Part shown: piece after piece, positions 31,482 through 40,544 of the stretch
Numbering within the stretch: the stretch's first letter is position 1
Layout: the number at the start of each line of letters is the position of its first letter
NCBI GenBank assembly: GCA_023402355.1
Contig: JAEXCG010000156.1
Coordinates: forward strand, 1-48,728
Direction: 5' to 3'
DNA from: Bacillota bacterium
GTDB lineage: Bacteria; Bacillota; Clostridia; Christensenellales; Aristaeellaceae
DNA length: 48,728 nt
The notes under the pieces: generated by a model
What the model was told of the DNA's origin: nothing
Seen by the model: only the letters and a program-made list of their open reading frames with translations
The model's database searches: none
Position numbers and translations under genes: made by a program

Positions 31482-33089
31482 TTAGCCGCCGTACGCTGCA
31501 AGCACCTTTTCCGCGACGCGGATGCCGTCCACGCCCGCGGAGGTGATGCCCCCGGCGTAGCCCGCGCCCTCGCCGGCGGGAAAGAGCCCGTGCAGGCCGG
31601 TGGACTGGCCGTCCTCCCCGCGCAGGATGCGTACGGGCGAAGAGGAGCGCGTCTCAGGGCCGGTCAGCACCGCGTCCGGCAGGGCGAAGCCGCGCAGGCG
31701 GCGGTCGAGCAGGGGGATGGCCTCGCGCATCGCCTGCGTGACGAAAGCGGGCAGGCATTCGTCGAGCGCGCCGGGCGCGACGCCGGGGCGATAGGTCGCC
31801 CGGACGCTGCCGAGCGCGCGGCTTGCGCGCCCCGCGAGGAAGTCGCCCACCCGCTGGGCGGGCGCGCGGTAATTCCCGCCGCCCGCGGCGAACGCGCGGC
31901 GTTCCCACTCCCTTTGCAAATGCATGCCCGCGAGCGGGTGCTCGGAGGGAAAGTCCGCGGGCGATACGCCCACCAGCAGCGCGCTGTTCGCGTTTTCGCC
32001 GTCGCGCGCAAAGGCGCTCATGCCGTTGGTGACGAGGCCGCCCTCCTCGCTCGCCGCGGCGACGACCACGCCGCCGGGACACATGCAGAACGTGTAGACG
32101 TCGCGGCCGGAGGGCAGGTGCACGGCCAGCTTGTAGTCCGCGGCCCCGAGCGCGGGGTGACCGGCGAAGGCGCCGTACTGCGCGCGGTCGACGAGCGATT
32201 GCGGGTGCTCGATGCGCGCGCCGAGGGAGAAGGGCTTCTGCTGCATCGGGACGCCCATGTCGCAGAGCATCTCGAACGTGTCGCGCGCGCTGTGGCCGAT
32301 GGCGAGCACGACGCTGTCCGTCTCGACCTCGTGCAGGCCGTCCTCCGCCTCATAGGCGACGCCGGTCACGCGCCCGCCCTCCACGTGCAGCGCGCACAGG
32401 CGCGCGGAAAAGCGCACCTCGCCGCCGAGGCGGACGATGTGCTCACGCATGCGCCGCACGACCACGGCCAGATGGTCCGTGCCGATGTGCGGCTTTTGCT
32501 GATAGAGGATTTCTTCCGGCGCGCCGTGGGCCGCAAACGTCTCCAGCACCGTGCGGCAGCGCGGGTCCTTGACGCCGGTGGTGAGCTTACCGTCCGAGAA
32601 CGTACCCGCGCCGCCCTCGCCGAACTGCACGTTGCAGCGCGCGGAAAATGCGCCGCCGTCAAAGAACGCCTGCACGCGCCGCGTGCGCGCCTCCACGTCC
32701 TCGCCCCGTTCGAGCACGAGCGGGCACGCGCCCGCCTGCGCGAGCGTCAGGGCGGCGAAGAGCCCCGCGGGGCCCGTGCCCACGACGACGGGCCGATGGC
32801 GAGGCACGCCCTTGAGGCGCGCAGGCTGAAAGGCCGCCGCAGGCTGCAAAAGCGCGGCCTGTACGCCCGGCGGCAGGCGGGACAGGACCTTCTGTTCGCC
32901 TTCGCGGAGCGAGACGTCGAGCGAGAGGACGAAGTGCACGTCGCGCTTGTCCCGCGCATCCACGCTCTTTTTGCTGACGCGGACGGAGGCGACGACGCCC
33001 TGCGCGACGGACAGCTTTTTCGTGGCGGCTTTCAGCAGCGCGTCCTCGGTGTAGTCCAGCGGTACCTTGACGTTGGCGATTCGGATCAT
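31482..33089 (-). CDS. NAD(P)/FAD-dependent oxidoreductase of unknown substrate
   Basis: The 535-residue flavoprotein has an N-terminal helper region (1-85: I-R-I-A-N-V-K-V-P-L-D-Y) and then the FAD motif V-V-G-T-G-P-A-G-L-F-A-A near 102. Further features are F-G-E-G-G-A-G-T-F-S-D-G-K-L, L-A-I-G-H-S-A-R-D-T-F and the closing F-P-A-G-E-G-A-G-Y-A-G-G-I. These match a widespread family often annotated only as FAD-dependent dehydrogenase. ATG 33089 is chosen because it follows GAAAGGAAA and the protein then starts as the family does; an ATG at 33164 lies within the upstream gene. It is last in the minus-strand run from beta-galactosidase. Confidence 0.88.
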   Translation of the reverse strand: MIRIANVKVPLDYTEDALLKAATKKLSVAQGVVASVRVSKKSVDARDKRDVHFVLSLDVSLREGEQKVLSRLPPGVQAALLQPAAAFQPARLKGVPRHRPVVVGTGPAGLFAALTLAQAGACPLVLERGEDVEARTRRVQAFFDGGAFSARCNVQFGEGGAGTFSDGKLTTGVKDPRCRTVLETFAAHGAPEEILYQQKPHIGTDHLAVVVRRMREHIVRLGGEVRFSARLCALHVEGGRVTGVAYEAEDGLHEVETDSVVLAIGHSARDTFEMLCDMGVPMQQKPFSLGARIEHPQSLVDRAQYGAFAGHPALGAADYKLAVHLPSGRDVYTFCMCPGGVVVAAASEEGGLVTNGMSAFARDGENANSALLVGVSPADFPSEHPLAGMHLQREWERRAFAAGGGNYRAPAQRVGDFLAGRASRALGSVRATYRPGVAPGALDECLPAFVTQAMREAIPLLDRRLRGFALPDAVLTGPETRSSSPVRILRGEDGQSTGLHGLFPAGEGAGYAGGITSAGVDGIRVAEKVLAAYGG

Positions 33090-33115
33090 TGCGAATTTCC
33101 TTTCGGCAGTGATAT

Positions 33116-34345
33116 TCAGGATTGCCTTGCGGCCGCGCGTCCGGCGATCAGGCCGGTCGCCCACGCGAAGTGCAGGTTGTAGCCGCCGCAGCGCCCGTCC
33201 ACGTCGAGCGTCTCCCCGGTGATGTACAGGCCGTCTATCAGGCGGGATTCGAGCGAATCGGGCTTGATTTCGTCCGCCGGGACGCCGCCCGCGGTGACCT
33301 GTGCGCTTTCAAAGCCTTGCAGGCCGCAGACGGGAAACTCCATCGCAAACAGCGCGCGCAGCAGGGCGAGGCGCTGCGCCTCGGAAAGCGCGGAGCAGGC
33401 CGCGTCCGGGGGGATGGCGGCCTGCGCGAGCACGGCTTCGCCCAGGCGGCGGTGCAGCACGCCGGTGAAGAGGGTGGAGGCCGCATCCTCCCCCCAGGAG
33501 GCGAGGCGGCCGCCGAGAAAGAGCGCGCGGGCCTCCACGGGCAATTCGGGCAGGAGGTTGAGGCGAACGCGGACGTCCCGCCCCTCCCCCATCAGGCGCG
33601 CGGCGAGGCCGGAGAGCTGAAAGATGGGGTAGCCGGAAAGCCCGTAGTCCGTGAAGAGGCATTCGCCGCCCTCCTGCGCGACGGGGGTTCCGTCTGCGAG
33701 CAGGACGGCGTCCGCCTGCGCCCGGATGCCCTTGAGGCTGCGCAGCGCCGGGTGGCGGCAGCGAAGCTGCGTGAGCGCGGGAAACAGGGGCGTCACGCTG
33801 TGGCCGAGGCTTGAGAGCAGCGCGTAGGCGCTGCCGTCCGTGCCGAGGTTTGGCGCGGCCTTTCCGCCGCAGGCGCAGACGACGCGGTCCGCGTGGAAGT
33901 GCTGGCCGTCCGTCGAGGAGACGGTAAAGCCGCCCTTGCGGGAGGGGATGACGGCGTCCGCCCGAACGCCGGTGCGCACGTCCACGCCGAGGTTTAAGAC
34001 GGCGCGGCGCAGCACGTCGAGCACGGAGGCGGCCTGCCCGCTGCGGGGGTAGACCCGGCCCTCGTCCTCCGTGCGGGTCATGAGGCCGAGGGAGGAAAAG
34101 AAGGCGAGCACCTCCCGAAGGGGGACGGCGCCCAGCACGGCGCGCAGCAGTTCGCCGTCGCCGTTGTAATCTTCCGGGGAAAGGCGCGTGTTCGTCAGGT
34201 TGCAGCGGCCGTTGCCGGTGGAGAGGAGCTTTCGCCCCACGCGTTCGCCGCGCTCCAGCAGCGTCACCCGCGCGCCCGCGCGCGCCGCCGAGACGGCGGC
34301 GGTGAGGCCGCTGGCCCCACCGCCTAAGATCAGGATGTTTTGCAT
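33116..34345 (-). CDS. HI0933/BaiN-like flavoprotein
   Basis: The 409-residue flavoprotein begins with I-L-I-L-G-G-G-A-S-G-L-T-A-A-V-S and E-R-G-E-R-V-G-R-K-L-L-S-T-G-N-G-R-C-N-L-T-N, the marks of the HI0933-like family (PF03486). It ends G-R-C-G-G-Y-N-L-H-F-A-W-A-T-G. Some relatives are called BaiN or aminoacetone oxidase-like, but the natural substrate is generally unknown. It starts 3 bases after the beta-galactosidase stop, with GGAG inside that gene, suggesting coupling. Confidence 0.88.
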   Translation of the reverse strand: MQNILILGGGASGLTAAVSAARAGARVTLLERGERVGRKLLSTGNGRCNLTNTRLSPEDYNGDGELLRAVLGAVPLREVLAFFSSLGLMTRTEDEGRVYPRSGQAASVLDVLRRAVLNLGVDVRTGVRADAVIPSRKGGFTVSSTDGQHFHADRVVCACGGKAAPNLGTDGSAYALLSSLGHSVTPLFPALTQLRCRHPALRSLKGIRAQADAVLLADGTPVAQEGGECLFTDYGLSGYPIFQLSGLAARLMGEGRDVRVRLNLLPELPVEARALFLGGRLASWGEDAASTLFTGVLHRRLGEAVLAQAAIPPDAACSALSEAQRLALLRALFAMEFPVCGLQGFESAQVTAGGVPADEIKPDSLESRLIDGLYITGETLDVDGRCGGYNLHFAWATGLIAGRAAARQS

Positions 34346-34348
34346 GAT

Positions 34349-37300
34349 TTAGGACTCCAGAATTGCGTTTTCGTCGCCGAGCTGGCGGTTGTACGGCTGC
34401 ATCAGCAGCGTGAAGGAGAGCGGCTCCGTGAGATGCAGGCGGTCCGCTTCCAGCGGCTCCGGTCCGCAGGAGTTGGAGCCGAGCGGGCCCATGCGCGCGT
34501 CCAGCGAGAGGACGGTGAGATCGTCCTCCTCGAGCTCGCAGTCGTGCTCGGCCGCAGTCAGCGCCTCGTCGGTGTAATGGTGCGCGGTGAAGGAGAAGCC
34601 GTCGCCGCTGACCAGCAGGCCCTGGCCCACGTCGTCCGTCAGGGATACCCAGCGGGTATCCTGGTGCGCGCCGTTCTCCTGCGGGCGCACGTACGGCTCG
34701 TGCAGGTCCGCGACCGCGCTGCGCCAGATGCCAAAGCGCGCGCTTTCCTTCTTGTCGGGGTAGCTCTCGTGCGGGCCGCGGCCATACCAGCCGGCGCGGT
34801 TCAGATCGCGCGGCAGGGTCATCTGCAGGCCCAGGCGCGGCAGGTAGGGCAGATCGCGCAGCGGCTCGAACGTGGTTTCCACGATCATCTTGCCGTCGGG
34901 CAGGATGGTGTAGTTCACCAGCGCCCGAACGACCGGGCGGAGCGACTTGCCCGCGAGCACGAGCGAGGTTTCCACGAACACGGCGCTGCCGGGGTCGCTC
35001 ACCTCAAAGCGCTCCACGCGGGTGAGCAGCCGGTCTAGCCCTTCCTTTTGCCAGGCGCCCGCGGCGTTCTTAAAGCCCAGGTCGTTGTCCGTCGGCGCGC
35101 GCCACAGGTTCACGCGTAGCGGCGAGAGCAGCATCTCCGTGCCCTCCGACACGAAGGAGCAAAGGCCGCCCGCGTGCGCGTCGAAGGCATAGCTGAAGTC
35201 CTCGCCGGATACGGTGGTGATGAGACCGTCCTTTGAGACGCGAAGCGGGCGGTCGTAGGCGAGGGTCACCTCGGAGGTGACCTCCATGGGCTCGGGCAGA
35301 AGCTGGGAGACGCCGACCTCGTAGCCGGCGGGGGCCCACAGCTCGTCCTGCGCCTGCGCAAAGACGATTTCCACGATGGACTCATGGCCCTCGCGACGCT
35401 CCGGCAGGTCGAGCCGCACGCGGCGGCTGGTGCCGGGGCGAATGCCCCTCAGCGAAAGCGTCCCCTGCCAGACGGGCGCGCCGTCCTCCAGGAGGCGGCA
35501 ATGCGCGCTCAGATGGTCGAGCGTTCTGAAGGCGTAGCGGTTTTCGATGCGCACGACGCCCTCCTTTTCGTCCGCCCACACCGCGCGCACGGGCGCGTAG
35601 ACCTGCTTCATCTCCAGCGCGCCGGTGTGGGGCGTGCGGTCGGGGTAGAGCAGCGCGTCCACGCAGAAGCATCCGTCGTTGGGCTGATCGCCGAAGTCGC
35701 CGCCGTAGGCGTAGCAGGGCTTGCCGTCCTTTACGTCCACGAGCATGCCGTGATCGACCCATTCCCAGACGCACCCGCCGATGAGGCGCGGGTAGCGGTC
35801 GATGACGTCCCAGTAGTCCTTCAGGTTTCCGGGCCCGTTGCCCATGGCGTGCGCGTATTCGCACAGGTAGAAGGGCTTCTTGACGCGCGCGCGGTTCTGC
35901 CCCTTTTCGATCAGCCGGGGGATGGCGGTGTACATCTCGCTCTCGATGTCCGTCGTGGCGAGGCCGTGGTCGCCCTCGTAGTGGACGGGGCGCGACGTAT
36001 CCAGCGCGAGAATCGCTTCCTTCATCGCCGCGTGATTTTGACCGTAGCCGGATTCGTTGCCCAGCGACCAGAAGAGGATGGAGGGGTGGTTGCGGTCGCG
36101 GCGCACCATGCGCACCGCGCGGTCGACGAACGCTTCGCGCCACGCGGGGTCCTCCGCGATGGCGTTGAAGTCGCCGGTCGCGGGCTGAACGCCGTGGCAC
36201 TCCAGGTCCGCCTCGTCCACGACGTACAGGCCGTAGCGGTCGCACAGGTCGAGCCAGCGCGGGTCGTTGGGGTAATGGCTGGTGCGCACGCAGTTGACGT
36301 TGAGCCGCTTCATCGTCTCCACGTCGCGGATCATGTCGTCGATGGGGGAGACGTGGCCCAGCTCCGCGTGCGTGTCGTGGCGGTTGACGCCGCGCAGCTT
36401 GACGGAACGGCCGTTGACGAAGAGGCCCTTTTCGCTGACCTCGACGTGCTTAAAGCCCGTATCCACGCGCTGCACCTGCACGGGCTCTCCCTGCGCGAAG
36501 AGCGTGACGAGCAGGGTGTAAAGCGTCGGGGTTTCCGCCGTCCAGCCCTGCGCGCCGGGGACGGCGACGTCGAACGACGGGGCGGCCTCGCCGGAGGCGA
36601 CGGTTTTTTCGCCCAGCAGCAGCTCGTAGCCCAGCGTATGCGCGCCCGCGCCCTCCACGTCCACCTCGACGTGCAGCGCGCCGTCCTGAAAGCCGTTCAC
36701 CAGATCGCCGGTCGCGCGCACATCCGCCATGCGAAGGCGCGGCGCGTTTTCCAGGTACACGTCGCGGAAGATGCCGGAAAGCCGCCAGCAGTCCTGATCC
36801 TCCAGATAGGTGCCGTCCGACCACTGGTAGACCTTGACCGCGAGCAGGTTTTCGCCCGGCGAAACCAGCGCGGTGAGGTCGAACGTCGCGGGCATGTGCG
36901 GCACCTTGGACATGCCGGCCTCCCGGCCGTTGACGTAGACGAAGTAGCAGCTATCCACGCCGTCGAATGTGATCAGCGTGCGGTCTTTGCACCACTCCTC
37001 GCTGAGGGTGAATGTCCGCCGGTAGCAGCCGGTCGGGTTGTCGTCCGGCACGAAGGGCGGGTCGTAGGGGATGGGATAGCGGACGTTGGTGTACTGCGGC
37101 GCGCCGCAGCCGTACATCTGCCAGTTCGAGGGCACGCTCAGCGCGGCCCATTCCTCCGCGAGGTCGGCCTCCGGCAGCATGAAGTCCACGTCCACCGCGT
37201 CGGGCGAGGGATAAAGGCAGAAATCCCACGTGCCGTTCAGCAGCTTATAGGTCTTCTGCAATCTGCCGGTGCCGCGCAGCGCCTGCGCCCGGTCGGGATA

Positions 37301-37369
37301 GGGGAAGAGCGTCGCGCCGCTCGCGAGCCTGCCGCGCGAAAGCTGGCTGGGGTCTTCGTATTCCCGCAT
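34349..37369 (-). CDS. lacZ: Beta-galactosidase, glycoside hydrolase family 2 (LacZ type)
   Basis: The 1006-residue cytosolic enzyme hydrolyses terminal beta-galactosides such as lactose. The domain order is that of LacZ: sugar-binding jelly roll (about 40-210), Ig-like domain (210-310), TIM barrel (310-610), second Ig-like domain, and a C-terminal beta-galactosidase small-chain domain. The acid/base Glu439 is in S-L-G-N-E-S-G-Y-G and the nucleophile Glu504 in L-C-E-Y-A-H-A-M-G-N. There is no signal peptide. The start at 37369 follows AAGGAGG by 7-8 bases; an upstream ATG at 37396 has no such site. It leads a three-gene minus-strand run with two flavoproteins. Confidence 0.94.
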   Translation of the reverse strand: MREYEDPSQLSRGRLASGATLFPYPDRAQALRGTGRLQKTYKLLNGTWDFCLYPSPDAVDVDFMLPEADLAEEWAALSVPSNWQMYGCGAPQYTNVRYPIPYDPPFVPDDNPTGCYRRTFTLSEEWCKDRTLITFDGVDSCYFVYVNGREAGMSKVPHMPATFDLTALVSPGENLLAVKVYQWSDGTYLEDQDCWRLSGIFRDVYLENAPRLRMADVRATGDLVNGFQDGALHVEVDVEGAGAHTLGYELLLGEKTVASGEAAPSFDVAVPGAQGWTAETPTLYTLLVTLFAQGEPVQVQRVDTGFKHVEVSEKGLFVNGRSVKLRGVNRHDTHAELGHVSPIDDMIRDVETMKRLNVNCVRTSHYPNDPRWLDLCDRYGLYVVDEADLECHGVQPATGDFNAIAEDPAWREAFVDRAVRMVRRDRNHPSILFWSLGNESGYGQNHAAMKEAILALDTSRPVHYEGDHGLATTDIESEMYTAIPRLIEKGQNRARVKKPFYLCEYAHAMGNGPGNLKDYWDVIDRYPRLIGGCVWEWVDHGMLVDVKDGKPCYAYGGDFGDQPNDGCFCVDALLYPDRTPHTGALEMKQVYAPVRAVWADEKEGVVRIENRYAFRTLDHLSAHCRLLEDGAPVWQGTLSLRGIRPGTSRRVRLDLPERREGHESIVEIVFAQAQDELWAPAGYEVGVSQLLPEPMEVTSEVTLAYDRPLRVSKDGLITTVSGEDFSYAFDAHAGGLCSFVSEGTEMLLSPLRVNLWRAPTDNDLGFKNAAGAWQKEGLDRLLTRVERFEVSDPGSAVFVETSLVLAGKSLRPVVRALVNYTILPDGKMIVETTFEPLRDLPYLPRLGLQMTLPRDLNRAGWYGRGPHESYPDKKESARFGIWRSAVADLHEPYVRPQENGAHQDTRWVSLTDDVGQGLLVSGDGFSFTAHHYTDEALTAAEHDCELEEDDLTVLSLDARMGPLGSNSCGPEPLEADRLHLTEPLSFTLLMQPYNRQLGDENAILES

Positions 37370-37407
37370 AAAAGTACCTCCTTCATCTGCGCTCATGCGT
37401 TACCTGT

Positions 37408-37436
37408 ATTGTATCAGCAGGGGGGCGAATATGCAA
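37408..37436 (-). promoter_or_regulatory. Promoter of the beta-galactosidase operon
   Basis: On the minus strand TTGCAT (37436-37431) and TACAAT (37413-37408) are 17 bases apart, about 38 bases upstream of the ATG. Confidence 0.7.
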
Positions 37437-37514
37437 CGGAATTTGAGGGACCGAGGGAAATTGCGCCAGTCAAACCGCGCGCGCGTTTGGGCTCTACCCG
37501 CGTGGCGGGAAATA

Positions 37515-37523
37515 TGGTATAAT
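37515..37523 (+). promoter_or_regulatory. Extended -10 promoter of the polysaccharide operon
   Basis: TGGTATAAT at 37515-37523 is a perfect extended -10 element. No good -35 box is seen 17 bases upstream. It is the only promoter-like signal found for the nine genes that follow. Confidence 0.6.
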
Positions 37524-37571
37524 GGAACGATGATACAGGGCGACATGCCCACGAGGGAAGGGGGAACGCGC

Positions 37572-38615
37572 GTGCCGAGCGTGAGCGTCATCGTGCCGGT
37601 GTACGACGTGGAGGCGTATCTGGAGGATTGCCTTTCCTCCATCGCGGGGCAGACCTGCGGCGATTTTGAGGTCATCATGGTAAACGACGGAACGCGGGAC
37701 GGCAGCCCCGCGGTGATGGCGCGCTGGGCCAAGGCGGACCCGCGCTTTCGGGTGATACGCAAGGAAAACGGCGGGCTTTCCTCCGCGCGCAACGCGGGCA
37801 TGGACGAGGCGGCGGGAGAATTTCTGCTCTTCGTGGACGCGGACGACTGGATCGCGCCGACCCTCGTGGAGGATGCGCTGCGCGCGGCGAGAGAGACCGG
37901 CGCGGAGCAGGTGCACTTTAACTACCGCCGCGCCTTTGAAGACCACGTGGAGGACGCCTACCTGCCCCTGAAGGACGAGGTCGTCGATCTGAAAACCCTG
38001 GGGCTTCCGGCCTACTTTTATAGGTACTGGATGCCCTACGCGCACGGACAGGAGGCTTGGGCGCGGCTGTACCGGCGCAGCGTGGTGGAGGAAAACAACC
38101 TGCGCTTCGCGCCCAACGACGAGGTATTCGCCGAGGACACGCTGATGAGCGCGATGCTGCTCTTTCACACGAATCGCCTGGCCGTGCTCAAGGAGCCCTA
38201 CCTCTATTACCGCCAGCGGCCCGGCAGCATCATGGAGCGGCCCAAGCCGAGGCTTGCCCGCAGGCTGATCGCGCTGTCCTCGCGCCTTAGCGCCTACGCG
38301 CGCGCGTGCGGGCTGGACGGGACGCTTGCGGACGTGCTGCCGGTGCTGTGCTACGACAAGCTCATCACCAAGGGCATTTCGCAGGACCCCTCGCTTTCGG
38401 ACGCGCACGCCGCCATGCGGGAGGCATTGAGCGACCCGGAGATCGTGCATCTGCTGCGCGCGCTTCGGGGCGTGGGGCCCCTTTTGCAGTACACGCTGCA
38501 CACGGGCAAGGGGCTACGCACGCAGGTGCGCGCGCGGCTGTTCGCGTCGCGCTGGCTGCGCGGCGACGTGGAAGGGGCCGCGTCGCTCGTCGCGCGCGGG
38601 GAGGGGAAGGCATGA
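37572..38615 (+). CDS. Family 2 glycosyltransferase, first of four
   Basis: The 347-residue GT-A glycosyltransferase opens V-S-V-I-V-P-V-Y-D, has V-N-D-G-T-R-D-G and the metal-binding D-A-D-D at 89-92, and a mainly helical C-terminal half. Near residue 215 is Y-Y-R-Q-R-P-G-S-I-M, a motif that recurs in the partial gene at the window's right end. GTG 37572 is chosen for its AAGGGGG site 7 bases upstream and the family-like start; ATG 37545 is possible. Donor and acceptor sugars are unknown. The stop overlaps the next start (ATGA). Confidence 0.9.
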   Translation: MPSVSVIVPVYDVEAYLEDCLSSIAGQTCGDFEVIMVNDGTRDGSPAVMARWAKADPRFRVIRKENGGLSSARNAGMDEAAGEFLLFVDADDWIAPTLVEDALRAARETGAEQVHFNYRRAFEDHVEDAYLPLKDEVVDLKTLGLPAYFYRYWMPYAHGQEAWARLYRRSVVEENNLRFAPNDEVFAEDTLMSAMLLFHTNRLAVLKEPYLYYRQRPGSIMERPKPRLARRLIALSSRLSAYARACGLDGTLADVLPVLCYDKLITKGISQDPSLSDAHAAMREALSDPEIVHLLRALRGVGPLLQYTLHTGKGLRTQVRARLFASRWLRGDVEGAASLVARGEGKA

Positions 38616-39610
38616 TCAGCGTCGTCGTGCCCTGCTATAACAGCGCGCGGTACCTGCGCGCGTGCGTCGAATCCATCCTCGATCAGCGCACGGAGCTGGA
38701 AATTCTGCTCGTGGACGACGGCTCAAAGGACGAGACCCCGGAGGTCATCGAGCGGCTGAAGGCCGACCCGCGCGTTCGGGCCTATGCGCTTGCGCAGAAC
38801 GGCGGCGTGTCGCGCGCGCGCAATTTCGCGCTCGACCGCGCGCGGGGGGAGTGGGTCGCGTTCGTGGACGCGGACGACCTGCTGCCGGAGGGGGCTTTTG
38901 AAACGTTGCTCGCGGCGGCGAGCCCGGACGTCGAGGTGATCGTGGGCTCGCACGAGGAGTTTGACGAGAACGGCGCGCGCACGCGCTTTCGCCCGGAGGC
39001 GTACATTCGCGGGCGGGATACCTGCCGCGACCGCGAGACGGTCACGCGCCGCCTGATCGAGGGCGACAGCGTGTACAACATCATGTGCAACAAGCTGCAC
39101 AGAACAGAGATGCTCAGGCGCGCAAACATCCGCCTGAGCGAGGACGTGCGCATCGGGGAAGACGCGCTGTTCAACCTGCAGGCGTTTGCGGCGGCGAAGA
39201 AGTTCGTGTACGTGGACGAGGTGACGTACCTGTACCGCGTGCACGGAGGGTCCGCCATGCGCAGCGTGGGGCTGGGCGAATTTGAGCGTCAAAAGCCCTT
39301 TTTTGAGGCGCTTCAGCGCCTGCTCGAAGCGCACGGCAGGCTGGAAAAGTATTTCGTGCCGGTCGTTAACAGCATGGTGCTCAGGCTTTACAAAGAAAGC
39401 GGGTTTTCCGGCGTGCTGCGCCGCTTCAACCGCGACCTGCGCCCGCTGCTGCACATGGACGCGATGAAGATCGGGGACCGCGCGGGCACGGAATGCGTGT
39501 ACACCCTCGTGCGGACCGGCGCGTACCCGGCGGCCTACGTGCTGATCTTTCCCTGTCAGGTTTTACGAAGGAAGAGCCTCGCGATGTGGAGGTGGCTGCA
39601 TGGACGGTAA
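38612..39610 (+). CDS. Family 2 glycosyltransferase, second of four
   Basis: The 332-residue enzyme has N-terminal S-V-V-V-P-C-Y-N-S, L-V-D-D-G-S-K-D at 33-40 and D-A-D-D at 86-89, then a C-terminal part with I-R-I-G-E-D-A-L-F-N-L-like and T-Y-L-Y-R-V-H-G segments shared with the next two enzymes. The ATG overlaps the previous stop by four bases, and the 3' end overlaps the third glycosyltransferase by 11 bases. Confidence 0.92.
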   Translation: MISVVVPCYNSARYLRACVESILDQRTELEILLVDDGSKDETPEVIERLKADPRVRAYALAQNGGVSRARNFALDRARGEWVAFVDADDLLPEGAFETLLAAASPDVEVIVGSHEEFDENGARTRFRPEAYIRGRDTCRDRETVTRRLIEGDSVYNIMCNKLHRTEMLRRANIRLSEDVRIGEDALFNLQAFAAAKKFVYVDEVTYLYRVHGGSAMRSVGLGEFERQKPFFEALQRLLEAHGRLEKYFVPVVNSMVLRLYKESGFSGVLRRFNRDLRPLLHMDAMKIGDRAGTECVYTLVRTGAYPAAYVLIFPCQVLRRKSLAMWRWLHGR

Positions 39611-40529
39611 AATCGACGTGAGCGTGATCGTGCCCTGCTACAACGCGGCAGGCTCACGGCTGGACCGGGCGGTGAAGAGCGCGCTGTCGCAGGAGGCGTC
39701 GCTCGAGTTGCTGCTCGTGGACGACGGTTCCACCGACGCGACGCTTTCACAAATGCGCGCCTGGGAGCGCCGGGACGCGCGCGTGCGCGCGCTGCACCAG
39801 GAAAACGGCGGCGTCTCTCGCGCGCGAAACGCGGGCGTTGAATCTGCGCGCGGCGAGTGGGTTTCCTTTCTGGACTGCGACGACAAGCTGGAGGAAGACG
39901 CCCTGCCGGACCTGCTGGCGAGGGGGGACGACGGCGCGGACATGGTGCTGGGCAGCTACACGGTGGTCTACGAGGACGGCCGCACGCAGCGGTTTGACCC
40001 CGCGCCGGGCGGGCAAAGAGAGGCGATCGACAGCCTGCTTCGCGGCGACAGCGCGCTGCCCTCGATGTGCGCGCGGCTGTACCGGCGTTCCTTTCTCATT
40101 GACGCGGACGTCAAGGCGCCGCCGGACGTGCGCATCGGCGAGGACGTGCTGTTCAACCTGGAGGCGTTCTGCGCGGCGCGCGGCTGGAACGTCGTGCCGC
40201 GCAGCGTGTACACCTACCTGCTTCGGGGCGACGGGGCGATGGGCTCCATCCGAGGAGGTCACTTTGCGGCGCAGGCGGACATGCTCGCGGGGATCGCCTG
40301 TTTTCTCGCCCGCCATGGGCTGGAGACGGCGCACTTTCGCGCGCACCTGGACGCTTACCTGCGCCAGCTTCGCCGCGACCGCGGGCGGGCGCAGGCAGCG
40401 CTGTCGTTCGGCCGCGAGGCGTCGCGCGCCGTCTGCGCGGGCGTATCCCCGGGCGGCCTTTCCGGCAAGGAAAAGATGTATTATTTCGCAGCGCGCTATC
40501 TGCCGGCGCTGACGTTCTTCATTCCATAA
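39600..40529 (+). CDS. Family 2 glycosyltransferase, third of four
   Basis: The 309-residue enzyme has V-S-V-I-V-P-C-Y-N-A, L-L-V-D-D-G-S-T-D and D-C-D-D at 92-95, where the usual alanine of D-A-D-D is cysteine. The shared V-R-I-G-E-D-V-L-F-N-L-E-A-F block lies near 180. It starts inside the preceding gene with GGAGGTGG upstream. It is probably a tandem paralogue of its neighbours. Confidence 0.91.
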   Translation: MDGKIDVSVIVPCYNAAGSRLDRAVKSALSQEASLELLLVDDGSTDATLSQMRAWERRDARVRALHQENGGVSRARNAGVESARGEWVSFLDCDDKLEEDALPDLLARGDDGADMVLGSYTVVYEDGRTQRFDPAPGGQREAIDSLLRGDSALPSMCARLYRRSFLIDADVKAPPDVRIGEDVLFNLEAFCAARGWNVVPRSVYTYLLRGDGAMGSIRGGHFAAQADMLAGIACFLARHGLETAHFRAHLDAYLRQLRRDRGRAQAALSFGREASRAVCAGVSPGGLSGKEKMYYFAARYLPALTFFIP

Positions 40530-40544
40530 AACAAAGGAGTCAGC

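Noticed and set aside
31452..33182. A 576-codon plus-strand frame opposite the flavoprotein gene
   Set aside because: Composition is Arg/Ala/His-rich and unlike a protein family, whereas the minus-strand gene has clear FAD motifs.
35384..37522. A 712-codon plus-strand frame opposite the beta-galactosidase gene
   Set aside because: It lies opposite a full GH2 enzyme with both catalytic glutamates; the translation is low-complexity.
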